Assembly: GCA_017443345.1 (NCBI GenBank)
Contig: JAFSNR010000036.1
Location: forward strand, 1 to 53,886
Source: Prevotella sp.
GTDB lineage: Bacteria; Bacteroidota; Bacteroidia; Bacteroidales; Bacteroidaceae
DNA: 53,886 nt
Reading direction: 5' to 3'
The translations under genes and the position numbers were made by a program. A model generated the notes under the pieces. The model was not told the origin of the DNA. It did no database searches and worked only from the letters and a program-made list of their open reading frames with translations. Below, piece by piece: positions 50,253 through 53,886 of the stretch (its first letter is position 1; each line of letters starts with the position of its first letter).

Positions 50253-52841
50253 ATGAAAAGACTAACTACTTGTATTTACTGTGCGTTCGTGGCTATCAGC
50301 CTGAACGCACAGATGTTGCCTTATCAGAACGCAGAACTGTCGGCAGCCGAGCGGGCCGATGACCTGCTCACCCGTCTGACCCTCGACGAGAAGGTCAGCC
50401 TCATGATGGATACCTCACCCGCCATCCCCCGTCTGGGCATCCCCCAGTTCCAGTGGTGGAACGAAGCCCTCCACGGTGTAGGGCGCAACGGTTTTGCCAC
50501 CGTTTTCCCCATCACCATGGGTATGGCCGCCTCGTGGGACGACGCCCTGCTCCATCAGGTGTTCACCGCCGTCAGCGACGAGGCCCGCGTGAAAGCCCAA
50601 CAGGCGAAACGCTCTGGCGACATCAAGCGCTACCAGAGTCTCTCCTTCTGGACGCCCAACATCAACATCTTCCGTGATCCCCGTTGGGGACGCGGCCAGG
50701 AAACCTATGGCGAAGACCCCTACCTCACTGCCAAGATGGGCCTTGCCGTGGTCCGCGGCCTCCAAGGCATGACCTACGACGGTCAATGGCTTGATGGGCA
50801 CTACAAGAAGCTCCTCGCTTGCGCCAAGCATTTCGCCGTACACAGCGGCCCCGAGTGGAACCGCCACACCTTCAACATCGAGAACCTGCCCGAGCGCGAC
50901 CTCTGGGAGACCTATCTGCCTGCCTTCAAGGCATTGGTACAGGAAGGTAAGGTGGCCGAGATCATGTGCGCCTACCAGCGCATCGACGGCCAGCCCTGTT
51001 GTTCGCAGACCCGCTACGAGCAGCAGATCTTGCGCGATGAGTGGGGCTTCGACGGACTGATCACCAGCGACTGCGGTGCCATCCGCGACTTCCTGCCCCA
51101 GTGGCATAACACCGCCAAGGACAACGCCGAGGCGTCGTCTCAGGCCGTACGCTCAGGTACCGACCTGGAGTGTGGCTCCGAATACAAGAGCCTGCCCATG
51201 GCCGTCCGTCGGGGTGACATCCAGGAAACCGATCTCGACCGCAGCCTGCGCCGTCTGCTCATCGCCCGCTTTGAGTTAGGCGATTTCGACAGCGATGACC
51301 TGAACCCTTGGACGAAGATTCCCGAGAGTGTCGTGGCCTGCGATGCCCATAAGCAACTGGCCCTCGACATGGCCCGCAAGAGCATCGTGCTCCTGAAGAA
51401 CGATGGTGTCCTGCCCTTGTCAAATAGTAAATTGTCAAATAGTCCAATTGCCGTGCTTGGTGCCAACGCTGTCGACTCCGTGATGATGTGGGGCAACTAC
51501 TCCGGTTTCGCCACGCAGACCGTCACGGCCTTCGAAGGCATCCAGCAACTGGCTCCTCAGGCACGCTTCATCAGTGGTTGCGGACTGACCCGCAACGAAG
51601 TCTTCGAGAGTCGCTTTGCCGAACTGAAGACACCGCTGGGCGGCCGTGGCATCCAGGCCACCTATTATAACAATACCGAGATGAAGGGCGCCCCCGCTGC
51701 CACCATCGATCTCACCTCGCCCATCATGCTCAGCAATGGCGGCAACACCGTCTTTGCCCCTGGCGTGAACCTTGAGAACTTCTCTGCCCGTCTCGACGCC
51801 ACTTTTATCCCTACCCGCGACGAGACCGTCATCTTCAACATCAATGGCGACGACAAGGTACGCCTTATTGTCAATGGCGACACCATCGTCAATATTTGGA
51901 AGATCAGGCAGCGTATACAGGGAGAACGGAAGGAGATGACGGTTAAGGCCGGACAGCACTATCGCCTTCAGATCGACTATGTCCAGGAGGGCGGCTTTGC
52001 CTTCCTCGGTTTCGACATCCAGCATAAGGTAGCCCCCAGCTTCGAAGAACTTCTGGCTCAGATAGGTTCGACGGAGACCGTCATCTTCGTGGGGGGCATC
52101 TCACCCAAACTCGAAGGCGAGGAGATGCGTGTGAACGAGGAAGGTTTCAAGGGAGGCGACCGCACCAGTATCGAACTGCCTAAGGCCCAGCGCGAAACGC
52201 TCGCTATGCTCCACAAGGCAGGCAAACGAGTCATCTTCGTCAACTGCTCAGGATCGGCGATGGCCCTCGTGCCCGAACTCGAATCCTGCGATGCCATCCT
52301 GCAGGCGTGGTACGGCGGCGAGCTGGGTGGACAAGCCCTCGCCGAGGTACTCTTTGGCGACTACAACCCATCGGGTCGTCTGCCCGTCACGTTCTACAAG
52401 AGTACCGACGACCTGCCCGACTTCCTCGACTACACGATGAAGAACCGTACCTATCGCTACTTCAAGGGCGAGCCGTTGTTCCCCTTCGGCTTCGGTCTCA
52501 GCTATACCACGTTCGAATACGAGAAGCCTGTTTATAAGAACAATCAGGTACAGGTGCGCGTTAAGAACACTGGCACCAAGGCAGGTCTCGAGACCGTGCA
52601 GGTCTATCTGCGCCAGCTGGCAGATCAGGAAGGCCCCCTGAAGAGCCTCCGTGCCTATAGTCAGGTACAGCTGCAGCCCGGTGAGACGAAGACCGTCAGC
52701 ATCGACCTGCCTCGCAGCAGCTTCGAGTTCTGGGATCCCCAGTCCAACACCATGCGCGTCCAGCCAGGCCGCTACGAACTGATGGTCGGCAAATCCAGCG
52801 CCGACAAGGATCTCAAAAAGATTCTCGTCACTATCAAATGA
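50253..52841 (+). CDS. GH3 beta-glycosidase with PA14 domain
   Basis: An 862-residue exported enzyme, signal peptide about 1-20. GH3 N-terminal barrel with FQWWNEALHGVGRNG, the nucleophile Asp273 in GLITSDCGAI; a GH3 C-terminal domain is split by a PA14 insert (about 465-590, IQATYYNNTEMKG, FIPTRDETVIFNINGDDKVRLIVNG). A fibronectin-like C-terminal domain follows (FPFGFGLSYTTFEYE, VQVYLRQ, GETKTVSIDLPR). The layout is that of Prevotella beta-xylosidase/glucosidases such as P. bryantii Xyl3A. Substrate likely xylo- or gluco-oligosaccharides. A 15-bp direct repeat (51420-51450) encodes the SNSKLSNSP loop. Confidence 0.9.
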   Translation: MKRLTTCIYCAFVAISLNAQMLPYQNAELSAAERADDLLTRLTLDEKVSLMMDTSPAIPRLGIPQFQWWNEALHGVGRNGFATVFPITMGMAASWDDALLHQVFTAVSDEARVKAQQAKRSGDIKRYQSLSFWTPNINIFRDPRWGRGQETYGEDPYLTAKMGLAVVRGLQGMTYDGQWLDGHYKKLLACAKHFAVHSGPEWNRHTFNIENLPERDLWETYLPAFKALVQEGKVAEIMCAYQRIDGQPCCSQTRYEQQILRDEWGFDGLITSDCGAIRDFLPQWHNTAKDNAEASSQAVRSGTDLECGSEYKSLPMAVRRGDIQETDLDRSLRRLLIARFELGDFDSDDLNPWTKIPESVVACDAHKQLALDMARKSIVLLKNDGVLPLSNSKLSNSPIAVLGANAVDSVMMWGNYSGFATQTVTAFEGIQQLAPQARFISGCGLTRNEVFESRFAELKTPLGGRGIQATYYNNTEMKGAPAATIDLTSPIMLSNGGNTVFAPGVNLENFSARLDATFIPTRDETVIFNINGDDKVRLIVNGDTIVNIWKIRQRIQGERKEMTVKAGQHYRLQIDYVQEGGFAFLGFDIQHKVAPSFEELLAQIGSTETVIFVGGISPKLEGEEMRVNEEGFKGGDRTSIELPKAQRETLAMLHKAGKRVIFVNCSGSAMALVPELESCDAILQAWYGGELGGQALAEVLFGDYNPSGRLPVTFYKSTDDLPDFLDYTMKNRTYRYFKGEPLFPFGFGLSYTTFEYEKPVYKNNQVQVRVKNTGTKAGLETVQVYLRQLADQEGPLKSLRAYSQVQLQPGETKTVSIDLPRSSFEFWDPQSNTMRVQPGRYELMVGKSSADKDLKKILVTIK

Positions 52842-52862
52842 TCATCAAATAGCTAGTGTAAT

Positions 52863-52894
52863 AATTATCCCCAACCGATTGGCTGGGGATAATT
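52863..52894. terminator. Strong bidirectional terminator
   Basis: Perfect 11-bp stem AATTATCCCCA / TGGGGATAATT with an inner CC/GG pair, between the convergent GH3 and amidase genes. A/T runs on both sides suit termination in both directions. Confidence 0.85.
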
Positions 52895-53320
52895 TCATTT
52901 AGGCTGTATGTCAACATACTCCTGGGCGACGTTCTCGATGCAGGGACAGTCCTTGAGGGGGTTGAGGTCGTGGTGGCCTAAGATCAGGGCGCGGGGGTAA
53001 CGCCGGTGAAGATCTTCGAGCAACTGTCGCATGGCAGCCTTCTGTTCAGCCGTTCGTGTGTCGGCGGGTTGACCACGGATGTCGAGCCCGCCCTCGTAGC
53101 AGACGCCGATCGAGTGGGCGTTGTGGTTCACGCAGTGGGCACCGACCATCCATTCCGGACGTCCTGGCTCAATCGTTCCGTCACGACGGATCACGTAGTG
53201 GTAGCCGATACCGAGGTGGAATCCCCTCTCGCGGTGCCAAGAATCGATCTGAGCCGCCGAACTCATCTGGTCAGGCCTCACTGCCGAACAATGAATAATA
53301 ATCAACGTTATAGTTCTCAT
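52895..53320 (-). CDS. N-acetylmuramoyl-L-alanine amidase
   Basis: A 141-residue amidase_2-type (T7 lysozyme-like) enzyme. ATG at 53320 (MRTITLIIIHCSAV), overlapping the smalltalk stop by 4 bp; a TTG nine bases earlier is less likely. Zinc ligands: His in IIIHCSA, His in LGHHDLN and Cys in KDCPCI; HYVIRRDGTIEPGRPEWMVGAHC and HSIGVCYEGG complete the site. No signal peptide. Family members cut the sugar-peptide bond of peptidoglycan; phage homologues are endolysins. Part of a triad with smalltalk and an HU-like gene. Confidence 0.92.
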   Translation of the reverse strand: MRTITLIIIHCSAVRPDQMSSAAQIDSWHRERGFHLGIGYHYVIRRDGTIEPGRPEWMVGAHCVNHNAHSIGVCYEGGLDIRGQPADTRTAEQKAAMRQLLEDLHRRYPRALILGHHDLNPLKDCPCIENVAQEYVDIQPK

Positions 53321-53421
53321 TTCATGCAACTCTGAACAAAAAATGTTGTAATCACGAGTGTGATGAGCGACCCTGTAAACTTCAGGATCTTTCCAATCTG
53401 TGAACGTTTAAACATAGTCAT
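53317..53421 (-). CDS. Smalltalk protein
   Basis: A 34-codon ORF (or 32 from the ATG at 53415): KRSQIGKILKFTGSLITL, then a hydrophobic stretch ending VQSCMK. The pattern (K-I-L-K-F..T..L..A/I-T-T..S-C) is the Bacteroidota smalltalk family, almost always next to an HU-like gene and an N-acetylmuramoyl-L-alanine amidase, as here. One short membrane helix with a Cys near the end. Role unknown; holin-like or lipid-anchored peptide are possibilities. Its TGA overlaps the amidase ATG. Confidence 0.8.
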   Translation of the reverse strand: MTMFKRSQIGKILKFTGSLITLVITTFFVQSCMK

Positions 53422-53430
53422 CTATTCTCT

Positions 53431-53472
53431 CTAAACTATAAACTCAGAATTCTTCATTCTTAATTCTTCATT
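53431..53472. repeat. Heptamer tract between the HU-like and smalltalk genes
   Basis: Six 7-mers (CTAAACT, ATAAACT, CAGAATT, CTTCATT, CTTAATT, CTTCATT) end at the stop codon of the HU-like gene. Confidence 0.65.
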
Positions 53473-53886
53473 TAATTGCCGAGGTCAAATCCACCGCTCT
53501 CGCCACCCTCTGAGCCGGAGCCGCTACCACTCTCTGAGCCGGATTCTGAGCCCGTCGAAGAATCCTCCTCCGGCTCGACATTCATCGAGTTGTCGTGGGT
53601 CTCCTCGAAGACAACGTCCTTCACCAGGGTCTTGGCGATGACGTACTTCTGCTTGATGGAGCCGTCGGGCTTTTTCTCCTGACCTACAACCACACGCTCG
53701 GTCTCGGGCTGGAACAGCACGCGACGTGTGGTGATCGTGGCCGCAGAACAATCCTCCTTCTTCAGGACACCGATGGCGGAGAATCCTACCTTGAAGATGC
53801 CGATACCGTTGAGGTGGATCTTCTGGCCCAACTCGAAGAAATGCTTCATCGCCTCACCCAACTCCTGCAGCACGGCGATGATGTCA
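53472..53886 (-). CDS. HU-like DNA-binding protein, 5' end cut by window edge
   Basis: The C-terminal 137 residues of a gene whose start lies to the right of the window; the open frame runs through to the last base (DIIAVLQELGEAMKHFF...). The pattern of HU-HIG-type proteins is seen: helix, then GQKIHLNGIGIFKVGFSAIG, then a strand region with KYVIAKTLVKDVVFEE. The last about 30 residues are a Ser/Gly/Glu low-complexity tail. First gene seen of the HU/smalltalk/amidase triad. It is a second HU-like gene, distinct from the one at 12494. Confidence 0.85.
   Translation of the reverse strand, partial: DIIAVLQELGEAMKHFFELGQKIHLNGIGIFKVGFSAIGVLKKEDCSAATITTRRVLFQPETERVVVGQEKKPDGSIKQKYVIAKTLVKDVVFEETHDNSMNVEPEEDSSTGSESGSESGSGSGSEGGESGGFDLGN

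Overview
The window looks like chromosome of a Prevotellaceae bacterium (Prevotella/Xylanibacter type, Bacteroidota). The evidence is the repeated Bacteroidota promoter -7 box TAnnTTTG next to gene starts, PyrD/PyrK, type III glutamine synthetase, agmatine deiminase plus N-carbamoylputrescine amidase, a PA14-containing GH3 enzyme, BT4734-type VapE, HU-like proteins, a 'smalltalk' peptide and a PAAR-like DUF4280 protein. No rRNA, tRNA, CRISPR array or intact insertion sequence was seen.

Layout. 1-8 kb: an edge-truncated rSAM-associated lipoprotein, secreted proteins of unknown function, and a TPR histidine kinase/LuxR-type regulator pair. Its promoter region, and that of the secreted genes, carries a CCACCCAnnTGGGTGG palindrome. 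8-14 kb: a CotH protein, a VapE-like primase/helicase protein and a divergent HU-like gene, separated by 811 bp of nested inverted repeats; then a zeta-type toxin with a small overlapping ORF, and alanine dehydrogenase. 15-20 kb: a Phe/Tyr operon (prephenate dehydratase, aminotransferase, DAHP synthase-chorismate mutase, prephenate dehydrogenase, EamA transporter) preceded by a Tyr/Phe-rich leader peptide and an attenuator. 20-27 kb: housekeeping oxidoreductase, HD hydrolase and peptidases, a SlyD-like isomerase, chorismate synthase and a candidate small RNA.

27-36 kb: the most unusual block, a six-gene operon. In transcription order it encodes a 1278-residue VgrG-like spike, a 656-residue beta-helix-like protein, a divergent ribosome-recycling-factor-like protein, a STAS protein, a TPR/transmembrane SpoIIE phosphatase and a PAAR-like tip. 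It couples an injection-spike set to half of a partner-switching circuit; no sheath, tube or baseplate genes are in the window.

36-54 kb: pyrD/pyrK, a HTH regulator, holA, an HsdR-N-like protein, a zinc-ribbon protein, a Nif3-like protein, a secreted nuclease, a FetAB-like ABC transporter, agmatine-to-putrescine genes, glutamine synthetase III, a GH3 enzyme, and an amidase/smalltalk/HU-like triad at the right edge. Short tandem tracts with a 7- or 8-base period recur at gene junctions and inside coding ends. All functional calls rest on reading motifs and family resemblance by eye; no database search was run.
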